Source: Alligator mississippiensis (Eukaryota; Chordata; Crocodylia; Alligatoridae). Taken from it: 64,000 bases of DNA. Under the pieces are notes generated by a model. That model worked only from the letters and a program-made list of their open reading frames with translations. It made no database searches and had not been told where the DNA came from. The translations under genes were made by a program, and so were the position numbers. Shown here one piece after another: positions 26,340 through 37,320 of this stretch (positions within the stretch are counted from its first letter, which is position 1; each line of letters starts with the position of its first letter). The stretch spans positions 167,408,933-167,472,932 of the forward strand of contig NC_081824.1 in the NCBI RefSeq assembly GCF_030867095.1, given 5' to 3'.

Positions 26340-26425
26340 GAGCTGGTGTATCCCAGGGAAGAGCCTTGCCAGAGATCACACCTTGAGCCTGTGGCAGAGA
26401 TGGTAATAGAGCCCAGGAGCTTGTG
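26340..26425 (+). repeat. MIR-like SINE core/tail fragment
   Basis: Reads gccagagatcacacc, then gagcctgtggcagagatggt and atagagcccagg. This is the order of the conserved MIR/CORE-SINE tail (caaggtcacac ... gtggcagagc ... gaacccagg). Confidence 0.55.
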
Positions 26426-28044
26426 GGGTGTGCGTTTGTGTGCATGTGCATGTTTCTAGGAAACGCAGTTGCTTCCATTAACTTTGATTTGAACAGTGTG
26501 AGTAAGTCAAATGATGACAGAACTACAAGGCCTTCACCTCATACAGTGTCCTCAGGGGCTCAGAGGAAGACACTTCTTAAACCTGAGGATGATTTTCAAT
26601 TCCAGTGCCTCAGTGTAAACATATGGGTCTGAGTGTTAGAGATCTATTGGTGCTTTATATAGCAAAGTATGTGTCTTTGGGGAGGGGGTGGGAAGTCACT
26701 GGTCCAGACTGATCTGGATCACTTGGCAAAGCTGGGCATAGTTGAACACAACATGCATTTCAACATGGCACAGCATGAGGCATGAACAATGCCAGCTATG
26801 CTTGCAGGTGGAGGGCATTCTGGGCTAGGAAGGCTGTGGCATGGCAGCTTCCCACAGATAATTCATGAACATAAGCTCATGCTGTGATGCTGTGCCTCGT
26901 CAACTCCATCTCCATCTCCTTCTCCTCCAACTAGATCAAGGCCATGATCGGTTCCTCTTTTTCTGCGCTGGTGTCTGAGGTAGCCATGGCTTGATATGAA
27001 ATTAGCTTGATGATGGGCACAGCAGTATCCTGTCCACTAGCTCTGTTGCTGTTAGTGTGAACTACTCAGCTACCACCTCAGGCTTTGCCAACACTGAAAG
27101 TACTCACTGGGCATACACAATAGTGGGACGGGCAATGCCTTGCTCTAGGAGGTTTCCCACTCATCCTCCAAGCAATCACCATTGGGGTGGGGGTTGGTAT
27201 ACTTAAAGGCCAAGGTTAAACTGGAGTATGACATGTATTGAAACTGCTAGTTCTCTGCCAGGAATCATAGCAAGTTCTGCAAACTCAGATCCTCCAAATA
27301 AAGATGGTTCTGTTGCTACCAACACTGTGTCAAAATGAAAATTCAAGTATGGGTACAGATACAATTCAAGACTGTCATGGTCTCAGCAATGCGATGGGCA
27401 AAACTTCCATTTATCATACTCATTAAAAAGTCAGACTCTGTTAACTGCAGTGAAGGAAGTGTTAAGGTAAGAAAAGCAAAAGCTTTTAGAAACAATTATA
27501 GTATGAGCTCCCTTCATGTTGTAGCAAAAGACTGTTTTGCGGGGGGGGGGGGGGGGGTGTTGAGGGGTAAAAATGATGTAGGTTGCTGGAAGCATTAGTA
27601 CTCCTAATGAAGGAATTTTGTCTTAATATCTGTTTTGTGTAGTGTGCAGTATGAGGAATTAATATTTTGAAAGGAAGAAGAGTATACAGACTGTCTGTGT
27701 AATTCATCTCTATTGTTTCTAGTCTGATTCAATGAATAAAGGAGTGCAGTGACGTGGACTCCAGAAGTGCAAAATACAAGGGATTTCAAAGCATTTTGTA
27801 GATAGAATTAAGCCTCAAAATGAGCTTCTGAGTAACAGTGGTGAGGTGGCTCAGATTTTATGGTCCTATGTGTTATGCCCTGTTAATCTTACCCCACAAT
27901 AATTTTACTCTTACGATAACTAGAAATACAAGCTGATATAGCCAAAATAAGAATGCCCACACAGCCTTTAAGTTTCACAAGCAAATGGATAGAAACTGGA
28001 AGGCTGGCATGTAGGAGCAATTAGTGAGCAATCAACTTGGTAAC
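26426..28044. other. intergenic stretch without recognised genes
   Basis: No exon or bounded element found. It contains a G17 run at about 27541-27557, a potential quadruplex former that is also prone to assembly error. Confidence 0.4.
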
Positions 28045-28061
28045 TGCTACCCTTGGGCATT

Positions 28062-28161
28062 TGTACACGACACGGGGGGTTAATTCTCCCTAAATTGAAG
28101 CGGTGGTTTTTTAAAAACAATGCTTCAATTTAGGGCAAAATAAACCCCCGTGTTGTGTACA
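28062..28161. repeat. long hairpin (inverted repeat)
   Basis: Two ~40-nt arms at 28062-28101 and 28122-28161. The left begins TGTACACGACACGGGGGG and the right ends CCCCCGTGTTGTGTACA, with a 20-nt loop. It probably marks a DNA-element terminus. A related motif, gtgtcatctacaaacgcccc, appears near 28751-28770 in the orientation expected of an opposite end, so a ~0.72-kb element (about 28051-28774) is possible. No TSD confirmed. Confidence 0.75.
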
Positions 28162-29039
28162 CCCTTGTCAGAGCCTGATCCTTACCTGCCTCTCCAGCAG
28201 TGGGGACAGGAGAGCAAGCTGCTGGTGGGCAGAGCAGTCCCTGGGCTGCAGGGGTGGCTGGTGCTTCCCCCCCATGGCAGTGGCAGCTCCCCCCCCACTG
28301 GTGGCACCCGCCTGCAGGCACCTGACTCTGGCAGTCCTGGGGGGCACTGAAGCTGCGAAGGGAAGCACTGGGCCACCGCACAGCTCAGGCAGGCTCCAGG
28401 GGGAAAAAAAAAATCAGGCTCACTGCTTTTTTCTTTTTCCATCTGTGAAGCCTGCCTTCCTGGGTTGCTGCCAGGCTTCCTGCAGAGTCTGCCTGCACAG
28501 CCCCTGAGCCACATGGAGCCCGGTGCTTCCCTCTGCGGCTGTATGGTAGGAAACTAAAACTCTTTGTAGATGTTTTACTTTGTAGCACCCCAAAGTGATT
28601 TGCTGCATCCCAAAGTCATTTAAGCCACCTTACACCGCCAAATGTGCTACAGCAACTGGAATTAACGTGCAATACACTGCTGAATGTGCAAACAGCAGTG
28701 CTATTAAAGTGGTGCAAAAGGTATTTAACCCACTTTAAACCCACTTTAAAGTGTCATCTACAAACGCCCCTTGTGAAGTCAAGCAGCCCCTTGACCACAG
28801 ACAATGGTGGGATGGCCATCTCCATCTGTTGTCGCAGGTTGGGCTACTGTCGTGTCAATAAGCGGGTCAGAGGGCCCCACCCCAGGGGAGCAGCTCATTT
28901 CCAGGAGAATGTATTGGGTGTGGTATTCCCCAGAGGATGCTATAGCTCTGTTCTACCCACCTGCTGATATGTCCCCCCCACAAAGAAGAAACCAGGCTCA
29001 GAATAGCAAACAAACCCAATTTATTCTTTACAGAGAGGA

Positions 29040-29245
29040 AAGCTTTAATTTACTTTATTTACACATATACATATATATTATTAATTACAGTTAAATTAAA
29101 GCTAAGCTATTAAAGCTAACTATTTACATCTTAAATATTTAAGCCTTTAATATTAATTTATTTATTTCATTTTAAATATTTAAGCTCTCAGATTATTTAA
29201 ATTAAAGCTAAGTAATTAAAGCCAAATTAAAATTAAATAGATATA
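29040..29245. repeat. AT-rich degenerate repeat (ATTAAAGCTAA-like)
   Basis: Very AT-rich tract in which variants of attaaagctaa and taaatatttaagc recur several times. It looks like a decayed tandem repeat, with no coding content. Confidence 0.6.
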
Positions 29246-29464
29246 TTTTTGCCTAGAACTGCACCACCTGAAGCATGAGAACTCAAAGTACATGAATCTG
29301 CTCTGTAAAAGCAGCATGGCATGTAAGCACTATCCAGTGGTGCTATGAAGTGCATAAAACACATGACCAAATAAATGTATATCACCCTCTAGACAACAGG
29401 ATTCATCTAAATTGGATGCAGTTGAACCCACATGTGGATAAATTACTTGCACATGTATCGAGGC

Positions 29465-30870
29465 CTAAACAGGGATGAATTGGTAGTGAATGTGCAGGTG
29501 GAAGGCAACTAAAGTGATAATGTCCATAAAGTGAGAGTTTAAGGTTCTAGCAAAAGGAAGGAAGGCAAGCAGAAGAATAAAGAAACGGGACTTCAGGAAA
29601 GCAAACTCAGGGAACTGGTAGGCATGATCCCATGGGAAGTAAGTCTGAGGGGACAGAAAGGAGTCCAGGAGAGCTGTCTGTATCTTAAGCAGGCCACATT
29701 CAGTGTGCAAGAGCAAGTTAGCCTGATGTGAAGAAACAATAGGATGTGCAGCAACAAACTAGCCTAGCTAAATAGCGAACTCCATTAACTACGTGAGCTC
29801 CCGGTGGCTGTGGGGGCATGGTGGTGGTGGTGGTAAGCAGGGGAGCTCCTGCAGATGCTGCCAGTGCTGGTGGTGCCAGAGAGCAGTTGGGGGGGGGCAA
29901 GCACCGACCAAGGGTTGGCAACCACTCGCAATGGCCACTGGCAGTGTCAGCAGTGGCCAGTGGGGATTGCGGACTGCCCACAGATGCCGCCAGCAATGTC
30001 AATGGTGGAGTGGTAAGTGGCAACTGCCTGCAGGTGCCGTCAGCAGCGACTGCCCACAGGTGCTGCCGGCAGTGTTGGCGGCACCTTTTTTTAAGGAGTG
30101 CACCGCCACGCTCAGGGGGTGCACAAGCACCTGCTACGCATCACCCCTGGTGAACTCTTTAATGAGTTAACTCAAAAAAGGAGTCTCTTAAAACGTGCAA
30201 ATTTGGAGCATGACTATTATATAGGCATGTAAGGAGAAAACCAAGCATGTCAAGTCACAAATTGAGAGACAACTAGCGAGGGATGTAAGGTAACAACAAA
30301 ATATTCTTCAAGTCTGTCAGAAGTAAAAGGAAGACTAAGGAAAATGCTATATGCAGTAAGCAATCAAATAACATTATGAAGAAAAGCCTTAAGGATTTAA
30401 TGCCTTTTTCACTTAGTTTCCACAAATAAAGACAGTTACTCGTTGACAAACATTGCCAGCAGCAAGGATAGGGGAGAAGATAAGCAGGCTAGAGTAGTAG
30501 AAGAATGGATTAGGTTTTATTTATAAAAGCTGGAAGTTTTCAAGTCATTAGGGCTCGATGCGGTGCATCATAGACTACTCAAATAATTGACTGAGGTAAT
30601 TTCAGAGCCATTGTTTATCTTTGAAAACTTACGGAGGAAGGGTGATGTCCCAGATGACTACTAAAGGGCAAATATAGTGCCTATCTTTAAAGAAGTAGGA
30701 GGAGGAGGGTCTGGGGAATTGGAGTGCATCATCAGGGAATCTATTTCTATATACCTGGAAGAGACTAAAGTGATCAAGAAAAGTTAATATGTATTCATCA
30801 AGAATGAGTTATGTCTGACCAACCTGATTTCTCTCTGTGATGTGACAGGTTCTTTGGACTGGAGAAGGTA
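29465..30870 (+). mobile_element. old CR1 LINE, endonuclease-RT linker and RT part
   Basis: Broken plus-strand frames keep CR1 landmarks in order. There is a linker ending in PWEVSLRGQKGVQES near 29650. Then comes a GNNKIFFKSV-like block near 30290, which corresponds to NKKGFYKHVSNKRDIRE in the younger CR1 at 45940. Last are IVPIFK near 30680 and NELCLTNLISLCD near 30810. Many stops and frameshifts; the 5' end is missing. It is split by the MITE at 29783-30149, which is therefore younger. Confidence 0.75.
29783..30149 (+). mobile_element. GC-rich MITE of family M inserted in CR1
   Basis: Starts CATTAACTACGTGAGCTCCC and ends TACGCATCACCCCTG. TSDs gcgaactc (29775-29782) and gtgaactc (30150-30157) match at seven of eight positions. 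The tail block CTCAGGGGGTGCACAAGCAC matches the copies at 21306 and 63634. CR1 coding text resumes on the far side. Confidence 0.9.
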
Positions 30871-33329
30871 GGGGGGAAGGTGGGAAGCAGTGGTCAGGAT
30901 GTTCCAACATGATTTCATGATTTTGACATGGCCTCTTATGGCCATTCTCATTAAATCTAAGGAATGCTTAGCTTCCTACAGAAGACATGAAATGGGAACT
31001 AAGCTATACATGGATTAAAAATACTGCAATGGACTTTTATAAAATGAATAAATAAGAGTAAGCCAAATTATATTTGGTGGGACTGAATTGCAACCATGTA
31101 CTGATCAGAGTAAAATCTGATAGACTGTTTTCTTTTGGTCACTAAACCTGGATGAAACATTTTTAAGAGAAGCCTTTTCCTCTTTTATTTCATCCTGTGA
31201 ATTACTCACAGCTTGAATATTATCCTATACAGAATCCATCAGGTTTCCCAGCTTTGAAATCTGCAGGCTGCCAGAATCAAAACTGGCCCTCAGCCTAGCA
31301 TTGCTCATTTTCCAACAATAACTCTGCCTAACTTCAACTACTCAGCTGAGCAAGTTTTTGTGAGAACTCAAGAAGCCTAGTAGATATTTTGAAATGTACT
31401 AGTTTCACCTTGGAAATGACAATATTTTTTCAAGGACACAATTTGACTGGCGTAGCATGGAAGCATGCATGTCACAAAAATTTTATGGACTGCTGCTGTA
31501 TTATCTCTCAGAGCAATAAGCTTAGCATTATCTTTATTTAAAGTTCAATTAAATTCTACTTTATCTTGTTTAAAAAGTCCTGCACAGTACAGATGTTATG
31601 AATTCATTGCCTAGGGAAATTATGCAAACTATTTGTGGAGGTATCTAGAGATTAATAATTGTGGGAACTGATCCGTTATTCGTGACTTCAACCATCCTTT
31701 CATCTTGAACTGTATTGAAATAGATTTCTGGCAAAGACTATGCCTCAGGTAAACATAATTAGAGTGAAAAACTTCCAGAATATGGATAGCCTATTTAAAC
31801 AACATTGACACAAAACTCATCTTCTGATGCTATTCAGCAAATAACTTTTATTGTTGTATTAATTCTCAAGAATTTGGAGATTTCCACTGTATATCTCCTG
31901 CAAGCTTCTCCTAGCTGCTGCTGCTGTTGTGCATATGAAGAACAAGAAGATCAGCTGGCTCACTGCCCTGAGTGGGTTACTCTTGAAAGTAAGACCTTAG
32001 TGTATGTCCTGTACAATAATTCAAAATATGTAAGTGGAATTTCTCATTTTCTTGAGATCAAAAAGAGAAGACAACAATACATTGGTCTAGGAAGCCTGAA
32101 AGTCCTATGCAATATAAGTAAACTAGTAATACCACCTGTTTATGCTTTCTGCCCTGATTTTTACTTCTATAGCAACCAGAGGATATCTATCTTACACCTA
32201 ATTCTTGGATGTTTATACCAGTCTAAGGATTGAAAGATAGTTTTTTCAAATTAGTGTCTAGAAGAAACTCTTTAAAAAAAAATTTAAAAAAGCTCCCTTT
32301 ATTTGTAATTAATTTAACTCAACCCCAAGCTTGCCATTTTTTTCCAGTCCTTTTGATGAAAATTCTTTGTCAGAGTAACTGCATTTTCAAAAATATAAAA
32401 ATTCAGTACTGGCCTCATCCTAATAAGCATCCTCATTCATATCTTCAGTCCTACTTTCTTTCTCAACATTTTTATTAGAATTTTGTTGTTTATATAAGGC
32501 CTTCTACACATGATAAAGAAGCTCTCCATGAACTCACTTTCATCACAACAGATGCATTTATTTTCCCAGACCCCAGACAGACCTGCCTCTCAGCAGGACA
32601 GCAAAGTGAAAGTCCCACTATGAAGAAGCTAGTCTAGTACTGGTGAAGTTTCTTTTAGGAAGGAAGTCAATGTTGTGGTAACAAGGCAACTCCATTGCTA
32701 AACAATGCAGAGTCTCAAGTCCATGGAGACTCTCAGTCATTCTGACTTAGGCCTAGTAAGGGAGGGGGAGAGAGAGAGAGAGTGTGTGTGTGTGTGTGAT
32801 CTGATTGTATTAAGATGGCAAAGTTTTATTTTTTCTCTTTTTTTCTTTTGTTTTCTAGTGCCAAACAGCACATGCCAATATTTCAAATTGTGTTGATAAA
32901 TCTAAATTACAGCTGCATTTATAAAGAAGATTTCAACAGGGCAATCGAATGTGATTGATGTTCCATCAGAACACTTTAGATTAATTTTAAATCCTTTCTT
33001 CTCAAGACACAAATTTGATAATACATATTTTTAATAATATTTTTCCCAAGTAATGGACACACCTCTTCCATTAGAAGGTTCATGTTTAGACTTAAAAATG
33101 CAAGAATATTACCATTTTTCAATGCAAACCATGGGTTTTGACAGGTCTGACTTAATAAAGAAACTACAAAACTCTGTATCTTAATTCATCTCCTTTCCAG
33201 GTATATGTTTAAAAAACTTCTCATAGATTTTGTCAGTTCTATACCGAACAGTACCAATACATCTTGCCCTCAATCTCTGAAAATTTGGAAAAACTGAAAA
33301 TATTCAACACTACAATGAGTGATGGTTAT
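30871..33329. other. AT-rich intergenic stretch
   Basis: No exon with splice support. A plus-strand frame at 31805-32233 has a Cys run encoded by a small CTG/TGC tract (about 31914-31930) but no recognisable domain. The GA/TG microsatellite at 32762 is the only clear feature. Confidence 0.4.
32762..32800. repeat. (GA)n(TG)n compound microsatellite
   Basis: gagagagagagag followed directly by a run of TG units. Confidence 0.9.
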
Positions 33330-33548
33330 GTTTGTGTGGAGCCTGCGCCTCGCTCCGCCTGGCCTATCGGGGTGTTACTCACGGTTATCGGACGCGGTGA
33401 TCCACGGGGCTCCGCCTCCCCTACACCCCGTCCACACGCCAACCGCTGGGCAATGTCTTCCAGATGTTGCCAGGCCCAGTATGATGGCCTCTGACCGGTT
33501 CCCGGTCATCCTCCCTCCTGCTGAGAGGGGTTTTTCCTTTCTCCTCCC

Positions 33549-34304
33549 TTATAGATAATACTCCTCCGAACCAGGGGGAGCTGGTGGGTACTTCCCCTGG
33601 TTCCAGCCCCCTCCTGGGGCCTCCGCTGTCTCCCCTTTCCTCCCGTCCGCAGGGCGCTCCCCTGCCTCCTGTGCGTCTGCTGCTTCAGGACGCAGAGAGA
33701 GTGCCTCGGCGTGCACTCTCTGACTGCCTCTCGCTTGGCTGCTGGCGAAAGGCTTCCAGCTCTTGCCTACACTGCCTGCTTGAGACCCACAGGCGGGGTC
33801 CTCGACGCTCCGTGCGAGAGCCTGCAGCACAGGCAGCACACCCGTACTCTCTCTCCCTGGCTCTCCCCCCTTCCCTGTCCTGCCGGCGTTTTTAAATCCT
33901 CCCGCAGCGGCCGCTCCGGCCGCTGGGATTGGCTCAGCTGTTCGCCGCGTGGGGAACAGCTGTTGCCAGAGCCGGCGTAATGGCGGCTCGCGCGGCTGCA
34001 GCCGCGGATGCGGCTCTTCCTCCCTCTGCCCCTCTGCCGGTACGTATGCCCTTCTGGGGGCTTGCTCTCGGGGTCTGGGGTCTGTGGGTCCCCTCTTCTC
34101 CCCCTCACTCGCCTGTGGGGGCGCTTCACCGCCACAGTTTGGATCAGGAGGACGATGTTTGGTCCCGCCTCCCCTGATGCCTTCCCTTGGTTGTTTCCAC
34201 TGTTCCTTCTTTGTGGCGCTTCGCCTCCCCGACACCCCACCTAACGCCAACCTTGATGTTGTCACCTGTGTTGTTGAGGTTGGTGTTCTGAACCTTCTCG
34301 GCAC
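33549..34304 (-). CDS. 251-codon open frame in the CpG-rich block, doubtful
   Basis: The longest open frame in the window. The predicted product is rich in Arg, Pro, Gly, Ala and Glu, with no hydrophobic core, signal peptide or known motif. Open frames of this length arise by chance in CpG-rich DNA, where stop codons are rare, and other frames here are also open. The minus-strand CCAAT and TTTAAA boxes lie inside the frame rather than upstream of it, which argues against translation from its first ATG. Kept as a low-confidence entry because of its length. Confidence 0.12.
   Translation of the reverse strand: MPRRFRTPTSTTQVTTSRLALGGVSGRRSATKKEQWKQPREGIRGGGTKHRPPDPNCGGEAPPQASEGEKRGPTDPRPREQAPRRAYVPAEGQREEEPHPRLQPREPPLRRLWQQLFPTRRTAEPIPAAGAAAAGGFKNAGRTGKGGEPGRESTGVLPVLQALARSVEDPACGSQAGSVGKSWKPFASSQARGSQRVHAEALSLRPEAADAQEAGERPADGRKGETAEAPGGGWNQGKYPPAPPGSEEYYL
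33980..34039 (+). CDS. possible first coding exon in the CpG block
   Basis: ATGGCGGCTCGCGCG opens a 20-codon frame (MAARAAAAADAALPPSAPLP) that ends exactly at a consensus donor, CCG|GTACGT. Ala-rich starts of this kind are common in first exons of vertebrate CpG-island genes. No downstream exon was identified, so this is a candidate only. Confidence 0.2.
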
Positions 34305-35554
34305 TCAGTCTCTCGGGATCTTTGGCCGCAGTCTAATGGTGATACTTCTATGCTGAGCGTCTCCTACAGCCCCTCCCTTCTCCCTGCATCCACGGCATCC
34401 CTTGGCACCGTTCCGTCCCCCAGCATATTGACTCTTCCCCAGGTTCGGTACCTGTCGTGTGTCTGTTGCATCCGTATCCTGGCCCCGCTGGATCCGGCTG
34501 TAATCCAGTCACCGCTGCCAATTTCCTCAGTCCACGACGACCCTGTGAATAGATTCTTAGGCCCTCTCTGGCCCTGTACTCTCACTGACCCCTTTCTGGG
34601 GTACCCACCAAGTCCCCTTGCTGGGACTACTCAAAAGCTCTCGCCCCTCTGGGCCGGTTGGGGACTCTGCTTCCGGTCCCCTGGGCTCGTCTTCCACCAT
34701 GTCTTTTATCCTGGCTCCTGGTGTCCAGCCGACCAATCGGCCCCAGCACACTTTTATAAAGCATGCCCATGGGGACGTGGGAGCCATTCCCGGCTCCTCC
34801 CAGCTCAGCTGCTTTTTTTCTCTTGATCTTTTCCCGCAGTGGCTCCAGCCACTACAGTTTCACTTTTGCCACGATTGTCTTCCAGCACAGTGTCCCACCA
34901 CCTCCCTGGCTCTCCTGCTAAGTCTTTTTCACAGTGTGTCACGACATGCCCTCTTCACAATCCCCACGTTGTGCTACAGGGAAACACGGGCTTGACCATG
35001 AGCAGTGCTGCCATCTTTCACCAGACAGACTAAGGAAGCCTGCCGAGCTTGATGTGATACGCACACAGGGTTACCCCCCTCTGGCTGCACAGTGTCATCA
35101 ATGCAAGATCTCCACTCTTCAGGCCTCAGTATTTGAATATCTGTACATGTGGCTCTGGGTAAGTCTTTCTACCAGGAGAACAAACCTGGAAGAATTCTTC
35201 CAGATTATATGAATGGTGTACACAGCCATAAAGCTCAACCAGACCCAGGACAGGCAAAGGCAACTGCACAAAAAGGAAGAATACTCAGACAAGAACAAGA
35301 TACAGAAATTCAGGGGCATCTTAATATGACAGTTATTCTTAATAATTATTTCATTCAGGAATTTGTTTGAAGACAACAGAGAAGGGAATGACTGGCATGA
35401 GAAATCCTCTGGAAAATGGAAAACAACTCATAGAAACAGCATTAATGAAATATAAGAATAATAAAGCCCAAAGGATATTGGCAGCTACAAGCTCATATGT
35501 GCTGGTGTCCTTCTGCCAGGTCACTCACTGAATAATACCTAGCAGAACCATGCT

Positions 35555-35841
35555 TAGACTGACCACATGTCCCAGTTTAGCTGGGACAGTCCCGTATTTC
35601 AGAGGCTGGTCCCAGCTGACTATTGAGAATTATAATGGACTTCCCAGAAACAGGGATGCAGGGTGCAGTCTGGCTGGGAGTTGGAGCAGGATGGAGCACC
35701 TTGCAGGTGTGCAGACAGGCACTGCTACCTGCCTGACATGTTGCCCGACCCCCACTGACTTGTAAGAGCATGGGGGGAGGGGAGGGAGCAGTGCCCTGGA
35801 TATCCCAGATCAATGTCCTGGATTTCCTTACGGTCAGCCTA
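35555..35841 (+). mobile_element. MITE with TAGRCTGACC termini
   Basis: Left end TAGACTGACCACATGTCCC and right end TTACGGTCAGCCTA are inverted repeats (TAGACTGACC against TAGGCTGACC). The 287-bp interior includes gctgggacagtccc. The superfamily was not determined, and no clear TSD beyond a possible short one. Confidence 0.75.
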
Positions 35842-35926
35842 ACTTTGCTCATTTCTTCTTCAAAGAAGAAATTCTTGCAATTAGCTTTGGTTGTGAACAG
35901 TTTCATGAACATGTTTATAGGTAGGC

Positions 35927-36512
35927 AGAAGGCAGAGCAGTGGCACTTTATAGACTTACAAAATCAGAGAGGCATAAGCTTTCATAAACAACAGCTTGCT
36001 TCTACCCTGCATTTCCTTCTGCCTGGCTCCAGAGTGAAGGCAGGGCAGATTTGCACCTTTATAGACTAATTAAATCAGAGGTGAATTGCATAAGCTTTCA
36101 TAAGCAAACGGCTTACATCATCAAATTTTCTGCTTATAAAAGCTTTTGCAATGCATCTCTGATTTAATTAATCCAGGGGTTTTCAACCGGGGGTATGCAG
36201 GATGGCCTCAGGGGGTACTTGGCAGCAGGCGCCGCCACTGGCATTTCCGCCACTGTGCCACTGGCACTTCTGCTGCTGGCACTTCCGCTGCTGCCGCACT
36301 TGCCAATCGGCTGCAGGGAACCCCCCGCCCGGTTGTTGACTGGCTGCTGGGGAACCCCCCCACCAGTTGCCAATCAGCCATTGGGCCTCCCCCCCCCCCC
36401 CGGCTTCTCTGGCCACTGGGGGTACACTGACCCAAAAAGGTTGAAAACCCCTGAGTTAGTCTATAAAGATGCAAATCTACTCTGCCTTCTTCCTGACTTC
36501 AGACTAGCATGA
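35927..36512. repeat. foldback repeat interrupted by a MITE
   Basis: A left arm at about 36040-36106 (TTGCACCTTTATAGACTAA, then aattaaatcagaggtg and cataagctttcataagca) is the reverse complement of a right arm (tgcttataaaagcttttgca, gcatctctgatttaatta, ttagtctataaagatgcaaa). The right arm is split in two by the MITE at 36174-36453. An additional partial copy of the left-arm unit lies at 35945-36000, so the structure also has a tandem component. Confidence 0.75.
36174..36453 (+). mobile_element. 280-bp hAT-type MITE in a foldback repeat
   Basis: Left end CAGGGGTTTTCAACCGGGGG and right end AAAAGGTTGAAAACCCCTG are inverted. Flanks aattaatc (36166-36173) and agttagtc (36454-36461) match at six of eight positions. 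The GC-rich interior has C-runs and ctgctgg repeats. Terminal family as for 25462-25643. Confidence 0.88.
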
Positions 36513-36736
36513 CTATCTATCTCTCTATGCTTATAGGCAGATACTGCTGAAATTTGCCCAATTCTCTCGTTGGCCAAATCACAGAAACGATTGTGCAAAA
36601 CCCCACCAAGACTTAAAAGCTGATTACATTGTAAAAGTACCTCTTAAAAGTGAAATACATGATCTGAAAGGGGCCCTCTATAGCAACCAGGTATTCAAGA
36701 GTGCCTGCTGAAAGCAGGAAAGTCAGAAGAGGGATG

Positions 36737-37320
36737 TGTTAGCAAATAAAAACCTAGGACTCCGGACTAGCCCCAGGATTGACACGACACGTCGTTTGAT
36801 GAGTGACAGAAAGGCTTTATTTACTACAAATATTCAAAATCAAGTCAAGTGAGCCCAAACCAAATCAAAGTCCAATAATTAGCTATAAGGTGATGATTTC
36901 TCACCAAACAGGCCATGAAAAAGTGGTCTGTTTCTGTTCAACTTCCCGAGTAAGTCGGGCACATCAGCAACTGGTGTCAGAGATTTCTCACTCTTGAAGC
37001 ATGCACACTGTTTGCTGTTTTACTGCCTTTTTATACCCTTAGCTTAGCATCTTCAAAGCATTCTTTTAGTTGTGTAAATCAAGACAGAGTCCCAAGCAGT
37101 AATTGACAGGAAAATCCTGGTAATCAACCTGCTCATTATTGGTTATCAGAAATTTCTAATTTGAATGAGTTACCTTCTTCAGTGACAAGAGGTTATCCAG
37201 TTTGGAACATATCAAGAAACCGATTAACAACCAGGAAAACCATACGTGTCCTTGGAAAACAAGGTAAATCATGAGACAATAACAAAAACACAACTAAATC
37301 AGGAGGAGACACCTATCACA
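36737..37320 (-). mobile_element. solo LTR of an endogenous retrovirus-like element
   Basis: Read on the minus strand it begins TGTGATAGGTGTCTCC and ends TTATTTGCTAACA, the TG...CA borders of an LTR, and is 584 bp long. It has a GGGTATAAAAAGGC TATA box (about 37026-37039) and, about 210 nt downstream, an AATAAA signal (36816-36821), giving the U3-R-U5 order. No gag/pol sequence or second LTR is adjacent, so it is read as a solo LTR. The flanking short repeat is not convincing (gatg/tatg). Confidence 0.75.

Larger units (their letters stand above)
33330..34995. other. CpG-rich block, promoter-like or retroelement terminus
   Basis: An abrupt change to GC- and CpG-rich sequence in an AT-rich neighbourhood. 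On the minus strand, CCAAT (33928-33932) lies about 35 nt upstream of a TTTAAA box (33891-33896). On the plus strand, CCAAT (34733-34737) precedes TATAAA (34755-34760). A ~50-nt module with CGCCTCCCCKACACCCC and ACGCCAACC occurs twice in direct orientation (about 33408-33465 and 34215-34262). This could be an LTR or other retroelement terminal region, or a genuine CpG island. No paired copy marks its borders. Confidence 0.45.

Noticed and set aside
26035..26406. 123-codon plus-strand frame with hydrophobic start
   Set aside because: Its 3' third overlaps a MIR-like SINE tail, and there is no start context or splice support.
28790..29045. Possible minus-strand LTR end (AATAAA near 29030 and an ACA end)
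   Set aside because: The left border and TSD could not be found, and no TATA box is spaced correctly.
31805..32233. 142-codon frame with a Cys run
   Set aside because: The Cys run comes from a short CTG/TGC microsatellite. No recognisable domain.
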